Source of the DNA: Albitalea sp966211955
GTDB lineage: Bacteria > Pseudomonadota > Gammaproteobacteria > Burkholderiales > Burkholderiaceae_C
Assembly (NCBI GenBank): GCA_966211955.1
Contig: CBIHOF010000018.1
Span: forward strand, 1-64,000
DNA: 64,000 bases
Reading direction: 5' to 3'
Positions 8,298 to 17,374 of this stretch are shown here, piece by piece (positions within the stretch are counted from its first letter, which is position 1; every line of letters starts with the position of its first letter). A program made the translations under genes and the position numbers. Below the pieces are notes generated by a model. It did not search any database, was not told the origin of the DNA, and was given only the letters and a program-made list of their open reading frames with translations.

Positions 8298-9605
8298 TCA
8301 ACCGGCCATCAGTTCGTCGAAAGGCACGGCCTTTTCGGTGACCTTTGCGCGGCCGAGCACGAAATCGGCCACGTTGTTTTCGATGACCACCGCCTCGACT
8401 TCGGCCATGCGCTGGCGGTCGCCCAGGTACCAACGAACCACTTCGGCCGGCTTCTCGTAGCTCTGCGCCATCTCTTCGATGTGCGCTTGCAGTTGCTCGG
8501 GCTTGGCGTTCAGATTGTTCGAGCGCACGAGCTCGGCCACGACCAGGCCCAGGCGCACGCGCTTTTCGGCTTGCGGCTGGAAGATCTCCGCGGGGATCGG
8601 CGCGTTCTCGGCGTCCTTGATGCCACGCTTCTTCAGGTCCGCACGGGCGTCGCCGATCATGCGTTCGGTTTCCTGCTGCACGAGCGCATTGGGCACGTCG
8701 AGTTCGGACACCTTCACGAGCGCGTCCATCACGGCGCCCTTGTTGCGGGCCAGCACGCGGAACTTCACTTCACGCTCGAGGTTCTTCTTCACGTCGGCGC
8801 GCAGGCCTTCGACGGTGCCGTCCTTGATGCCCAGCGACTTGGCGAAGGCTTCGTTCACCTCGGGCAGGTTCTGGGCTTCGATCTTCTTCACGGTGACGAG
8901 GAAGTCGGCTTCCTTGCCGGCCACGTCCTTGCCGTGGTAGTCGGCCGGGAAAGCGAGGGGGAAGGTCTTCGACTCGCCGGCCTTCATGCCGCGCACGGCC
9001 TTGTCGAAGGTCTCGAGCATCTGGCCTTCGCCGATCATGAACTGGAAGTTCTCGGCACGGCCGCCCTCGAAGGGCACCCCGTCGATCTTGCCTTCGAAGT
9101 CGATGGTGATGCGGTCACCCTCTTGCGCGCCTTCGGCGGCCGGACGCTGCGCGAAGGTGCGGCGCTGCTTGCGAAGGATGTCGATGGTCTTGTCGATCGC
9201 GGCTTCGCTCACCTCGGTGGTGATCTTCTCGATCTCGGCGGTGGCCAGGTCGCCGATCTTCACCTCGGGGTACACCTCGAAGGTGGCGTCGAAGGTGATC
9301 TGGCCTTCGGGTGCGCCGTCCTTTTCGGTGATGCGCGGGGCACCGGCCACGCGGACCTTGGCTTCGGTGGCGGCTTCCTGGAAGGCCTGGCCGACCTTGT
9401 CGTTCATCACCTCGTACTGCACCGAGTAGCCATAGCGCTGGGCCACGACCGACATCGGCACCTTCCCGGGACGGAAGCCATCGGCCTTGACGGTGCGCGA
9501 CAGGCGCTTCAGGCGCGACTGCACCTCGTTGTTGATGGTGTCGGCGGCGAGCGTCAGCGTGATGCGGCGTTCGAGCTTTTCGAGGGTTTCAACAGTCACG
9601 GCCAT
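8298..9605 (-). CDS. tig: Trigger factor (ribosome-associated chaperone)
   Basis: Peptidyl-prolyl isomerase chaperone that binds the ribosome exit tunnel and meets nascent chains. The 435-residue product has the N-terminal ribosome-binding domain with the signature GFRPGKVP near residue 43, a FKBP-type PPIase domain (EGDRITIDFEGKIDG near 155), and the C-terminal chaperone arms. The ATG at 9605 begins MAVTVETLEKLERR, the family start; an in-frame TTG two codons upstream is unlikely. It is the first gene of the tig-clpP-clpX-lon block and ends at a strong terminator. A tRNA-Leu gene lies just upstream. Confidence 0.97.
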   Translation of the reverse strand: MAVTVETLEKLERRITLTLAADTINNEVQSRLKRLSRTVKADGFRPGKVPMSVVAQRYGYSVQYEVMNDKVGQAFQEAATEAKVRVAGAPRITEKDGAPEGQITFDATFEVYPEVKIGDLATAEIEKITTEVSEAAIDKTIDILRKQRRTFAQRPAAEGAQEGDRITIDFEGKIDGVPFEGGRAENFQFMIGEGQMLETFDKAVRGMKAGESKTFPLAFPADYHGKDVAGKEADFLVTVKKIEAQNLPEVNEAFAKSLGIKDGTVEGLRADVKKNLEREVKFRVLARNKGAVMDALVKVSELDVPNALVQQETERMIGDARADLKKRGIKDAENAPIPAEIFQPQAEKRVRLGLVVAELVRSNNLNAKPEQLQAHIEEMAQSYEKPAEVVRWYLGDRQRMAEVEAVVIENNVADFVLGRAKVTEKAVPFDELMAG

Positions 9606-9631
9606 GTTCAAAGGGCTTTCAAATATCGTTG

Positions 9632-9718
9632 TGGTGCGCGGGGCGGGACTCGAACCCGCACACCATTGCTGGCGTCAGGACCTAAACCTGGTGCGTCTAC
9701 CAATTTCGCCACCCGCGC
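9632..9718 (-). tRNA. tRNA-Leu (anticodon TAG)
   Basis: An 87-nt class II tRNA with acceptor stem GCGCGGG / CCCGCGC, encoded CCA, T-loop GGTTCGAGTCC and a long variable arm. The anticodon loop TTTAGGT gives anticodon TAG. It sits 26 bases upstream of tig on the same strand and could be cotranscribed with it. Confidence 0.96.
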
Positions 9719-9740
9719 TGGGCCTGCCAAGTTACAAGAC

Positions 9741-9766
9741 GAGAAAGGGAGCCGAGGCTCCCTTTC
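9741..9766 (-). terminator. Terminator-like hairpin after the RND operon
   Basis: Perfect stem GAAAGGGAGCC / GGCTCCCTTTC with a 2-base spacer between the efflux gene stop and tRNA-Leu. The downstream T tract on the minus strand is interrupted (TCTCG), so termination strength is uncertain. Confidence 0.6.
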
Positions 9767-9791
9767 AAGGCGATCCGGTAAACCGCGTATT

Positions 9792-12700
9792 TTAGCCCGG
9801 CGCGAGCGCGTTATCGTGGCCGGCAGCCAAGGACTTCTCCTGATCCGCCGGTTTGACACGGAACCACGCGGCGTACATCGCGGGCAGCGCCAGCAGTGTC
9901 AGCACGGTCGCGACGATCAGCCCGCCCATGATGGCCACTGCCATCGGCCCCCAGAACACGCTGCGCGACAGCGGGATCATCGCGAGCACCGCGGCTGCCG
10001 CCGTCAGGATGATCGGCCGGAAGCGCCGCACGGCCGCCTCGACGATCGCGTTCCAGGTCGGCACGCCGCGCCCGCGGTCATGCTCGATCTGGTCGATCAG
10101 GATGACCGAGTTGCGCATGATCATGCCCATCAGCGCGATCACGCCCAAGAGCGCCACGAAGCCGAACGGGCGACCGAGCAGCAGCAAGGCCCCAGCGACG
10201 CCAGCAATGCCCATCGGCCCTGTCAGGAACACCAGCACCGCGCGGCTGAAGCTGTGCAGTTGCAGCATGAGCAGCGTGAACATGATGAACAGCATCAGCG
10301 GCGCACCCACCGCGATCGAGCCCTGCCCCTTGCTGCTTTCCTCCACCGCGCCGGCCACGTCGATGTGATAGCCGGGAAGCATCTTCTGGCGGATGGGCTT
10401 GAACAGCGGATCGAGCTGCGCCGTCACGGTCGCGCCCTGCAGGCCTTCGACGATGTCACCCTGCACGGTCGCGGCATAGTCGCGCCCTTCGCGCCACAGC
10501 ACGCCCGGCTCCCACACGAAGTTGGCCTTGGCGATCTGCGACAGCGGGATGCTGCGGCCGGTCGTCGTGGGCACATATGCGCTCGCGAGATCGGTGATCG
10601 CGTTGCGCTCCTCCAGCGGCTGCCGTAGCACGATGTCGATCAGCCGGTCGCCGTCACGGTACTGGCCGATGGTTGAGCCGCTGTTGATGGTGCGCGCCGC
10701 CTGGGCGATCGCCTGGCTGGACACACCCAACGCACGCGCCTTGTCCTGGTCCACGTCCAGGCGCAGCGTCTTGACCGATTCGTTCCAGTTGTCGTTCACG
10801 CCGCGCATGTTCGGGTTCTCGCGCATGATGGCCTTCACCTCGTCGGCGTAGGCACGCACCTTGGTCGGATCGGGCCCGACCACGCGGAACTGCACCGGGT
10901 ACGGTACCGGCGGCCCGTTGGGCAGCAGCTTGGCGCGGCCTCGCGCCTCCGGGAACTCGGTGGCGAGGATCTCGGGCAGCTCCTTGCGGATGCGTTCGCG
11001 CGACTTCTGATCCTTGGGCAGCACGACGAGCTGGCTCACGTTGCTCTGCGGGAAGATCTGGTCGAGCACGAGCGCAAAGCGCGGCAGGCCGCTGCCGATC
11101 CAGGTGGTCACGTGGTCCACGCCATCGAGCTTGGCGATTCGCGCCTCGACGCGCTTGGTGACCTCTTCGTTCGCGCTGAACGAGGTGCCTTCGGGGTACC
11201 AGAGATCCACCAGCACTTCGAGGCGGCTGGAATCGGGAAAGAACTGGTTCTGCACCTTGCCCATGCCGACGATGCCAAGCCCCAGCGTGCCCACTGTGAG
11301 CGCAATCGTGATCCAGCGATGCTGCACGCACCAGTTCACCACGCCGCGGAATCGCGTATAGAACGGCGTGTCGAAGAGCTCGTGCGGCTGGTCGCCGGCC
11401 GCATGCGGCTTCGCCTTGAGCAGCAGCGTGCCGAGGTAGGGCACGAAATACACCGACACGAACCACGAGATCAGCAGTGCTGCCGCCGTCACCGCGAAGA
11501 TCGCAAAGGTGTATTCACCCACGGTCGACTTCGCCATGCCGATGGGCAAAAAGCCGACGGCGGTGATGAGCGTGCCCGTGAGCATTGGCATCGCCGTGGC
11601 CTCATACGCGAAGGTCGCGGCGCGCACCTTGTCGTAGCCCTCTTCGAGCTTTCGCACCATCATCTCGACCGCGATGATCGCGTCGTCCACCAAGAGACCG
11701 AGCGCGATGATCAGCGAGCCGAGCGAGATCTTGTGCAGGCCCACGCCCCAGTAGTACATGGTGACGAAGGTGATGGCCAGCACCAGCGGGATCGTGATGC
11801 CCACGACCGCGCCCGGGCGCCAGTCCAGCGTGAACTTCCAGCTGCCCGGCTTGAAGTGCAAGCCGAGGCTGATGAAGCTCACCACCAGCACGATGACCAC
11901 CGCCTCCATCAGCGTGCCGACGAACTCGTTCACCGAACGCGCCACCACGGTGGACTGGTTCTGGAACTGCTGCATCTCGATGCCGATGGGCAGGTCGGCG
12001 CGGATCTGCTCGGTGGCCGTCTTCAGAGCCTTGCCCATCTCGATGATGTCGCCGCCCCGGGCCATGGAGATGCCCAGGCCGATCACCTCATGCCCGCGGT
12101 CGCGCACCTTGACTTGCGGCGGGTCGACGTACGCCCGCTTGACGGTCGCGATGTCGCCCAGGCGGAAGCTGTTGCCGCCGGCGCGGATCGAGAACGCCTT
12201 GAGCTGGTCCACCGACGCGAACTGCCCGCCCACGCGCACCTGCAGGAAATCGGTCGGCGAATCGATGATGCCTGCCGACTCGACCGCGTTCTGCTGGCCG
12301 AGCTGCGAGATCACGGTGTTGAAATCCAGCCCGAGCTGCGCGAGCCGCTTCTGCGAGATCTCGATGAAGATCTTCTCGTCTTGCGCGCCGAAGATCTCGA
12401 CCTTGTTGACGTCCTTCACCTTGAGCAGGCGTTGGCGGACCTGGTCGGCCTCCTCCTTGAGCTCTTCGTAGGTGAAGCCGTCGCTCGAAAGCGAATAGAT
12501 CGAGCCGTACACATCGCCGAACTCGTCATTGAAGAATGGCCCGACCACACCACCCGGCAAGGTGCCGCGCATATCGCTGATCTTCTTGCGCACCGTGTAC
12601 CAGATCTGCGCCATCTCCTTGGGCGGCGACGAATCCTTCACCTGGAAGATGATGAGCGTCTCACCCGGCTTGGAATAGCTGCGGATCTTGTCGGAGTACG

Positions 12701-13007
12701 GCACCTCCTGCAGCGTCTTCTCGAGCTTGTCGGTGACCTGGTCGGCAATCTGCTGCGCCGTCGCGCCCGGCCAATAGGCGCGGACCACCATGGCCCGGAA
12801 GGTGAACGGCGGGTCTTCGTCCTGTCCGAGCTGGAAGTAGGCGGCCATGCCCAGCACCATCAGCACCACAAGCAGGTAGCGCGTGAGGGCCGGATGGTCG
12901 AGCGCCCACTTGGAGATGTTGAAGTTCTTCTTCTCGCCGGAAGACAGCGAAGGCGAAGCAGGAACAGGCAGGTCGGCGGATGTCGTGCTCACGCTGGCCT
13001 CGCTCAC
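9792..13007 (-). CDS. RND-family efflux pump inner membrane transporter
   Basis: Proton-driven RND transporter (AcrB/HAE1 superfamily) that would export hydrophobic or toxic compounds across the envelope with an adaptor and an outer membrane channel. The 1071-residue product has the typical 12-span layout: TM1 near residues 42-60, a large periplasmic loop, a central TM block near 360-560 including GLLVDDAIIAVEMM with the proton-relay Asp pair, a second periplasmic loop and a C-terminal TM block. The GTG start overlaps the stop of the adaptor gene by 4 bases. No TolC-like gene lies in the window. Substrate is unknown. Confidence 0.95.
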   Translation of the reverse strand: MSEASVSTTSADLPVPASPSLSSGEKKNFNISKWALDHPALTRYLLVVLMVLGMAAYFQLGQDEDPPFTFRAMVVRAYWPGATAQQIADQVTDKLEKTLQEVPYSDKIRSYSKPGETLIIFQVKDSSPPKEMAQIWYTVRKKISDMRGTLPGGVVGPFFNDEFGDVYGSIYSLSSDGFTYEELKEEADQVRQRLLKVKDVNKVEIFGAQDEKIFIEISQKRLAQLGLDFNTVISQLGQQNAVESAGIIDSPTDFLQVRVGGQFASVDQLKAFSIRAGGNSFRLGDIATVKRAYVDPPQVKVRDRGHEVIGLGISMARGGDIIEMGKALKTATEQIRADLPIGIEMQQFQNQSTVVARSVNEFVGTLMEAVVIVLVVSFISLGLHFKPGSWKFTLDWRPGAVVGITIPLVLAITFVTMYYWGVGLHKISLGSLIIALGLLVDDAIIAVEMMVRKLEEGYDKVRAATFAYEATAMPMLTGTLITAVGFLPIGMAKSTVGEYTFAIFAVTAAALLISWFVSVYFVPYLGTLLLKAKPHAAGDQPHELFDTPFYTRFRGVVNWCVQHRWITIALTVGTLGLGIVGMGKVQNQFFPDSSRLEVLVDLWYPEGTSFSANEEVTKRVEARIAKLDGVDHVTTWIGSGLPRFALVLDQIFPQSNVSQLVVLPKDQKSRERIRKELPEILATEFPEARGRAKLLPNGPPVPYPVQFRVVGPDPTKVRAYADEVKAIMRENPNMRGVNDNWNESVKTLRLDVDQDKARALGVSSQAIAQAARTINSGSTIGQYRDGDRLIDIVLRQPLEERNAITDLASAYVPTTTGRSIPLSQIAKANFVWEPGVLWREGRDYAATVQGDIVEGLQGATVTAQLDPLFKPIRQKMLPGYHIDVAGAVEESSKGQGSIAVGAPLMLFIMFTLLMLQLHSFSRAVLVFLTGPMGIAGVAGALLLLGRPFGFVALLGVIALMGMIMRNSVILIDQIEHDRGRGVPTWNAIVEAAVRRFRPIILTAAAAVLAMIPLSRSVFWGPMAVAIMGGLIVATVLTLLALPAMYAAWFRVKPADQEKSLAAGHDNALAPG

Positions 13008-14155
13008 TTGATGCTCACGGCAGTGGCATTGGCAGCCGCAGTGGCCGCGGCCTTGGCGGACGCGACGGCGGGATCAGCGTAGAACTTCACCTTCTGCCCC
13101 GGGTTCAGCACGTGCACGCCGGCCGTCACGATGATCTGTCCGGGCGTGAGACCGCCCGCGATCACCGCCTCGTTGCCATCGGCGCCGGCCACTTGCACGG
13201 TCTGCGGCTTCACCGTCATGGTGTTCTTGTCCACCACCCAGACGATGGTGTGGCCCTGCTCTTCCTTCAGCGCCGACAGGGGCAGCTTGTTCACGCCGAC
13301 GGTCTTGGGCATCTCGACGAGCATCGTGGCGGTCTGGCCCAGGCGCACGTTCTTCGATCCGTCCGCGCCGATGTCGGCCTTGACGGTGAAGGTGCGCGTC
13401 ACCGGGTCGGCGGCGGCGCCGATCTCGCGGATGGTGGCGGGCATCGCCTGCTCGCCCGCACCCCACAGGCGCACCTTGAAGCGGCCGGGCTGGCCGGCCA
13501 TGGCCTTCACGAGGCCGACCTTGTCTTCAGGCACAGAGAACACGATGTCGCGCGGACCGTCTTGCGCGAGGCGCACCACCGGCGAACCTGCCGCAACCAC
13601 CGTACCGGGCTCGGCATCGACGCCTGTGATGACGCCGTTCGAATCGGCCACGAGGGTGGAATACGCCGTCTGGTTGCCCTGGACGGTGGATTGCGCCTTC
13701 GCCTGGTCCAGCTGGGCTTTGGCGGATTTCAGTGCGGCGTCGCGGCGCTCGAGTTCGGCAGAGCTGATGAAGCCCTGGTCACGCAAGTCCTTGTAGCGCT
13801 TGAAGTCGGCGGCGCTCAGGTCATAGTTGGCTTGGGCCGCGACCAGCGCGGCGCGAGCGGCATCCTGGCCGAGGCGCAGGTCTTGCGGGTCGAGCTGCGC
13901 CAGCACCTGCCCGGCCTTGACGACAGCGCCAGCATCGACGTTGCGGCGGATGAGCTTGCCGCCCACGCGAAAGCCCAGGCGGGATTCGGTTCTCGCACGC
14001 ACCTCCGCGGCGTATTCATAGACTCCGCCGGCAGAGTCGGCCGACACGGTCACCGTGCGCACGGCGCGTATGGGTTCGGGTGCAGTTTCCGTCTTGGCAC
14101 ACGCCGCGAGAATGGCGGCGCTGGCGAGGGTGGAAAGCAGGACGAGATGACGCAT
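13004..14155 (-). CDS. RND efflux periplasmic adaptor (membrane fusion protein) lipoprotein
   Basis: Adaptor subunit linking the RND transporter to an outer membrane channel. The 383-residue product starts MRHLVLLSTLASAAILAAC, a signal peptide with a lipobox giving lipidated Cys19. It has a lipoyl-like half near FRVGGKLIRRNVDAGAVVKA, a coiled hairpin near 110-160 rich in Ala, Lys and Gln, and a beta-barrel region ending with GLTPGQIIVTAGVHVLNPG. An in-frame upstream start at 14302 would bury the signal peptide, so 14155 is chosen. It is the first gene of the pump operon, with a TetR-type palindrome in the promoter region. Confidence 0.94.
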   Translation of the reverse strand: MRHLVLLSTLASAAILAACAKTETAPEPIRAVRTVTVSADSAGGVYEYAAEVRARTESRLGFRVGGKLIRRNVDAGAVVKAGQVLAQLDPQDLRLGQDAARAALVAAQANYDLSAADFKRYKDLRDQGFISSAELERRDAALKSAKAQLDQAKAQSTVQGNQTAYSTLVADSNGVITGVDAEPGTVVAAGSPVVRLAQDGPRDIVFSVPEDKVGLVKAMAGQPGRFKVRLWGAGEQAMPATIREIGAAADPVTRTFTVKADIGADGSKNVRLGQTATMLVEMPKTVGVNKLPLSALKEEQGHTIVWVVDKNTMTVKPQTVQVAGADGNEAVIAGGLTPGQIIVTAGVHVLNPGQKVKFYADPAVASAKAAATAAANATAVSIK

Positions 14156-14259
14156 GACGATCCTCGGCAATGCAGAAAAACGCGGGTAGGGACAACAGCG
14201 GGGCAAGCTGATGGCTGGCGGTCTGTACTGCTGGACGGCGCGAGCGAAGGCTGCAACTG

Positions 14260-14273
14260 ACTGACTGGTCAGT
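14260..14273. promoter_or_regulatory. TetR-type operator candidate
   Basis: Interrupted palindrome ACTGAC TG GTCAGT between the divergent adaptor gene and hpnC. The ACTGACCAGTCAGT-like pattern is typical of operators of TetR-family repressors of RND pumps. No tetR gene lies in the window, so the regulator would act from elsewhere. The repeat is seen; its function is inference. Confidence 0.55.
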
Positions 14274-14295
14274 AATATATTCGTGGGAACCCGGA

Positions 14296-15219
14296 GTGTC
14301 AAATCCGTTCGCGCGGATTCCTGCGAACAAAGTAGCCGTCAAACATCGAGAAGACAATGCGCCCGTGAGCGTCGATCACTACGAGAACTTCCCAGTGGCT
14401 TCCGTGCTGTGCCCTCCCCGGCTGCGGCCGGCGGTGGCCGCGATCTACTGGTTCGCCCGCACGGCGGATGACATCGCCGACGAGGGTGATGCTCTGCCGG
14501 CGCAGCGATTGGCAGACTTGGCCGCGTATCGGGCTGACCTGGACGCAGTTGTAGCGGGCCAAGCACCGAGCACCCGCTGGCAAGAGGTCTTCATGGCGCT
14601 CGCCGCTACGCTGCGCGAACACCGCCTGCCGGCTTCCCTGCTGCGCGATCTGCTCAGTGCTTTTGAACAGGATGTGGTCAAGCAGGACTACGCCGACCGC
14701 GCCGAGCTGCTGGACTACTGCCGACGCTCGGCCAACCCGGTCGGCCGATTGCTGCTGCACCTGTATGGCGTCGATGATGAGGTCTCGGCCATGCAATCCG
14801 ATGCCATCTGCACCGCCTTGCAGCTCATCAACTTCTGGCAGGACCTGAGCATCGACACACGTCGCGCACGCCTGTACGTGCCACGCACGGACGCCGCCCG
14901 GCACCGAGTCGAGCCGACAGCACTGCTGGATCGCGAGGACACGCCGGCGACGCGCACGCTCGTGGCCGAGCTTGCCGCCTGGAGCCGCTCGATGATGCTG
15001 ACGGGCGCCCCGCTCGTGCATCGGGTGCCAGGCCGCGCAGGCTGGGAGCTGCGGCTTGTCGCCCAGGGCGGCCTGCGCATCCTCGACAAGATCGAGGCGA
15101 TGGACTTCGCAAGTCTCGTGACGCGCCCACGATTGCGCTGGCATGATGCGCCGCTTCTGGCCTGGCGCGCCTTGTGCATGCGCCCGGCCGCCGCCCCCAT
15201 GGCAAGCAAGCCCACATGA
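14296..15219 (+). CDS. hpnC: Hydroxysqualene synthase HpnC
   Basis: Squalene/phytoene synthase family enzyme that in the hpnCDE pathway converts presqualene diphosphate to hydroxysqualene. The 307-residue product has the first Asp-rich motif DDIADE at 58-63 and the second region NFWQDLSIDTRRARLYVP near 180-195. The start is uncertain: GTG at 14296 is used here, but GTG at 14365 would give MSVDHYENFPVASVL, closer to the usual family N-terminus. The stop overlaps the hpnD ATG. The three genes form one operon for hopanoid or carotenoid precursors; no squalene-hopene cyclase is in the window. Confidence 0.92.
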   Translation: MSNPFARIPANKVAVKHREDNAPVSVDHYENFPVASVLCPPRLRPAVAAIYWFARTADDIADEGDALPAQRLADLAAYRADLDAVVAGQAPSTRWQEVFMALAATLREHRLPASLLRDLLSAFEQDVVKQDYADRAELLDYCRRSANPVGRLLLHLYGVDDEVSAMQSDAICTALQLINFWQDLSIDTRRARLYVPRTDAARHRVEPTALLDREDTPATRTLVAELAAWSRSMMLTGAPLVHRVPGRAGWELRLVAQGGLRILDKIEAMDFASLVTRPRLRWHDAPLLAWRALCMRPAAAPMASKPT

Positions 15220-16064
15220 CCCCAGAACAATACGTGCAGGAGAAGGCCGCCAAGAGCGGCTCGAGCTTCTACTACGCCTTTCTCTTCTTGCCGCCGCCCC
15301 AGCGCGCGGCCATCACCGCGTTCTACGCCTTCTGCCGCGAGGTCGATGACGTGGTCGACGAGGTGAGCGACCCAGGCGTGGCGGCGACCAAGCTCGCCTG
15401 GTGGACCAAGGAAGTGGCGTCGAGCTTCGCCGGCCAGCCCAGCCACCCTGCGATGAAGGCGCTGATGCCGCATGTGAATGACCACGCCATCGAGGCGGCG
15501 CACTTGCTGGCCGTCATCGAAGGCTGTCGCATGGACCTCGAGCAGACGCGATACCTCGACTTCGCCGGGCTGCGCCGTTACTGCCACCTGGTGGCAGGCG
15601 TCGTCGGCGAGGTCGCAGCCAACGTGTTCGGCCGCACCAACGCGCAGACGGTTCAGTACGCCCACACGCTGGGCCTCGCGATGCAGCTCACCAACATCAT
15701 CCGCGACGTGGGCGACGACGCCCGGCGCGGGCGCATCTACCTGCCGGTGTCGGAGCTGCAGCAATTCGACGTGAAGGCGCACGAGATCCTCAACCGCAAG
15801 CCACCCTTCGGCTACAGCGAGCGCTTCACCGCGCTGATGAAATTCCAGGCGCAGCGTGCACACAAGTTCTACGACGAGGCGCTGGCGCTGCTGCCCGAAG
15901 AAGACCGCTTGGCCCAGAAGCCGGGGCTGATGATGGCCAACATCTACCGCACCCTGCTGCGCGAGATCGAAGCGGACAACTTCCAGGTGCTGCATCAGCG
16001 CACCTCGCTCACGCCGCTGCGAAAGCTGTGGATCGCGATGAAGACCAACTGGAGAGGCCGCTAG
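15216..16064 (+). CDS. hpnD: Presqualene diphosphate synthase HpnD
   Basis: Condenses two farnesyl diphosphates to presqualene diphosphate. The 282-residue product begins MTPEQYVQEKAAKSGSSFYY, has the Asp-rich motif DDVVDE at 44-49 and the second motif NIIRDVGDDARRGRIYLP near 165-182, so both magnesium-binding clusters are intact. The ATG overlaps the hpnC stop as ATGA, and the stop TAG shares one base with the GTG of hpnE. Homology to HpnC is clear but the two are distinct family members with different reactions. Confidence 0.95.
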   Translation: MTPEQYVQEKAAKSGSSFYYAFLFLPPPQRAAITAFYAFCREVDDVVDEVSDPGVAATKLAWWTKEVASSFAGQPSHPAMKALMPHVNDHAIEAAHLLAVIEGCRMDLEQTRYLDFAGLRRYCHLVAGVVGEVAANVFGRTNAQTVQYAHTLGLAMQLTNIIRDVGDDARRGRIYLPVSELQQFDVKAHEILNRKPPFGYSERFTALMKFQAQRAHKFYDEALALLPEEDRLAQKPGLMMANIYRTLLREIEADNFQVLHQRTSLTPLRKLWIAMKTNWRGR

Positions 16065-17374
16065 TGACGGCGCGCCGCGTCGCCGTCATCGGCGGCGGCT
16101 GGGCGGGGCTAGCGGCGGCCGTCGAGGCGACATCGCTCGGTGCCTGCGTGAGCTTGTTCGAGATGGCGCCGCAACTCGGCGGCCGAGCGCGAAGTGTGGC
16201 GTCGGACGACCTCACGCTGGACAACGGGCAGCACATCATGATCGGCGCCTACGTCGAGACGTTGCGGATGATGCGGATCGTGGGCGTGGACATCGATGCC
16301 GCTTTCCTGCGCACACCTCTGCGGCTCGTCGATGCGTCAGGCCACGGGCTCGTCTTGCCGTCGGGGCCGCCGATGATCGCTTTCGTGCGGGGCGTGCTTG
16401 GCTTGCGGAGTTGGCGCTTGAAGGACCGGCTCTCGCTGCTGACCGCGGCGTCGCGATGGATGCTGAATGGCTTTCACTGCGATGAAGCGCTGACGGTTGG
16501 AGACCTCGTGCAGCGGCTGCCATCGAGCGTCCGCAACGAACTCATCGACCCTTTGTGCGTGGCTGCTTTGAACACGCCAGCGCACTCGGCCAGCGCGGCG
16601 GTGTTCCTTCGGGTGGTCCGTGATGCGCTCTTCAGCGGGCGTGGCTCGGCAGATTTGTTGCTGCCGCGACAACGATTGGGCGAGTTGCTGCCCGCGCCGG
16701 CGGGGCGGTGGCTGCAGTCAGCGGGTGCATCGGTGTCGCTTGGACGCCGCGTCGCGCGCATCGACGCCGATCGAGCCGTGTGGCGCGTCGATGGCGAGGC
16801 CTTCGACGCAGCGATCATCGCAAGCTCCGCGGCCGAAGCTTCCCGCTTGACGGCCCCGATCGATGCGGCGTGGTCCGCCAAGACTGGCGCGCTTGGCTAT
16901 GAACCCATCGTCACGGTCTACGCCCAATCCGATGGCACGCGCCTGCCCGAGCCCATGCTGGCCTTGCCATCGGACGAACTCTCACAGCCCGCGCAGTTCG
17001 TCTTCGACCATGGGCAACTGGGCGGCCGGGATGGACTGCTCGCCTTCGTGATCAGCGGTGCTGCACCCTGGCTGGATCGCGGCGCCACGGCGACCTGCGA
17101 TGCCGTGCTGTCTCAGGCGCGGACCCTCCTCGGTGCCCATCTGTGTTCGCCCTTGTCGGAGGTGCGCAGCCTGACGGAAAAGCGCGCCACCTTCCGTTGC
17201 ACGCCGGGGCTGGCCCGGCCGAGCAGCGTGATCGCCGAAGGGCTCTTTGCTGCCGGGGACTACATCGATGGTCCCTACCCGGCCACCATCGAAGGCGCCG
17301 TGCGCAGCGGCATTGCGGCAGCCCGCGCGGCTGTCAGTGGCGGGCAAACGGCGCGGCCAGTGGCTCGCCAATGA
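16064..17374 (+). CDS. hpnE: Hydroxysqualene dehydroxylase HpnE
   Basis: FAD-dependent amine oxidase-type enzyme that reduces hydroxysqualene to squalene, the last step of the HpnCDE route. The 436-residue product starts with GTG at 16064 and shows the dinucleotide-binding motif AVIGGGWAGLAAA at residues 7-19, LFEMAPQLGGRARSV near 35, the substrate-side DNGQHIMIGAY near 56, and a C-terminal GLFAAGDYIDGPYPATIEGA that closes the FAD site. It overlaps hpnD by one base. Its 3' end overlaps the convergent TIGR03790 gene by 41 bases. Confidence 0.95.
   Translation: MTARRVAVIGGGWAGLAAAVEATSLGACVSLFEMAPQLGGRARSVASDDLTLDNGQHIMIGAYVETLRMMRIVGVDIDAAFLRTPLRLVDASGHGLVLPSGPPMIAFVRGVLGLRSWRLKDRLSLLTAASRWMLNGFHCDEALTVGDLVQRLPSSVRNELIDPLCVAALNTPAHSASAAVFLRVVRDALFSGRGSADLLLPRQRLGELLPAPAGRWLQSAGASVSLGRRVARIDADRAVWRVDGEAFDAAIIASSAAEASRLTAPIDAAWSAKTGALGYEPIVTVYAQSDGTRLPEPMLALPSDELSQPAQFVFDHGQLGGRDGLLAFVISGAAPWLDRGATATCDAVLSQARTLLGAHLCSPLSEVRSLTEKRATFRCTPGLARPSSVIAEGLFAAGDYIDGPYPATIEGAVRSGIAAARAAVSGGQTARPVARQ

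Noticed and set aside
8259..10628. Long plus-strand ORF of 789 residues antisense to tig, the tRNA-Leu and the RND gene
   Set aside because: Composition is rich in His, Arg, Gly and Asp, typical of the shadow frame of GC-rich genes; it spans the tRNA-Leu and runs opposite conserved tig and RND sequence.
11112..13082. Long plus-strand ORF of 656 residues antisense to the RND pump
   Set aside because: Shadow frame of a conserved transporter; no family motif and strongly skewed composition.
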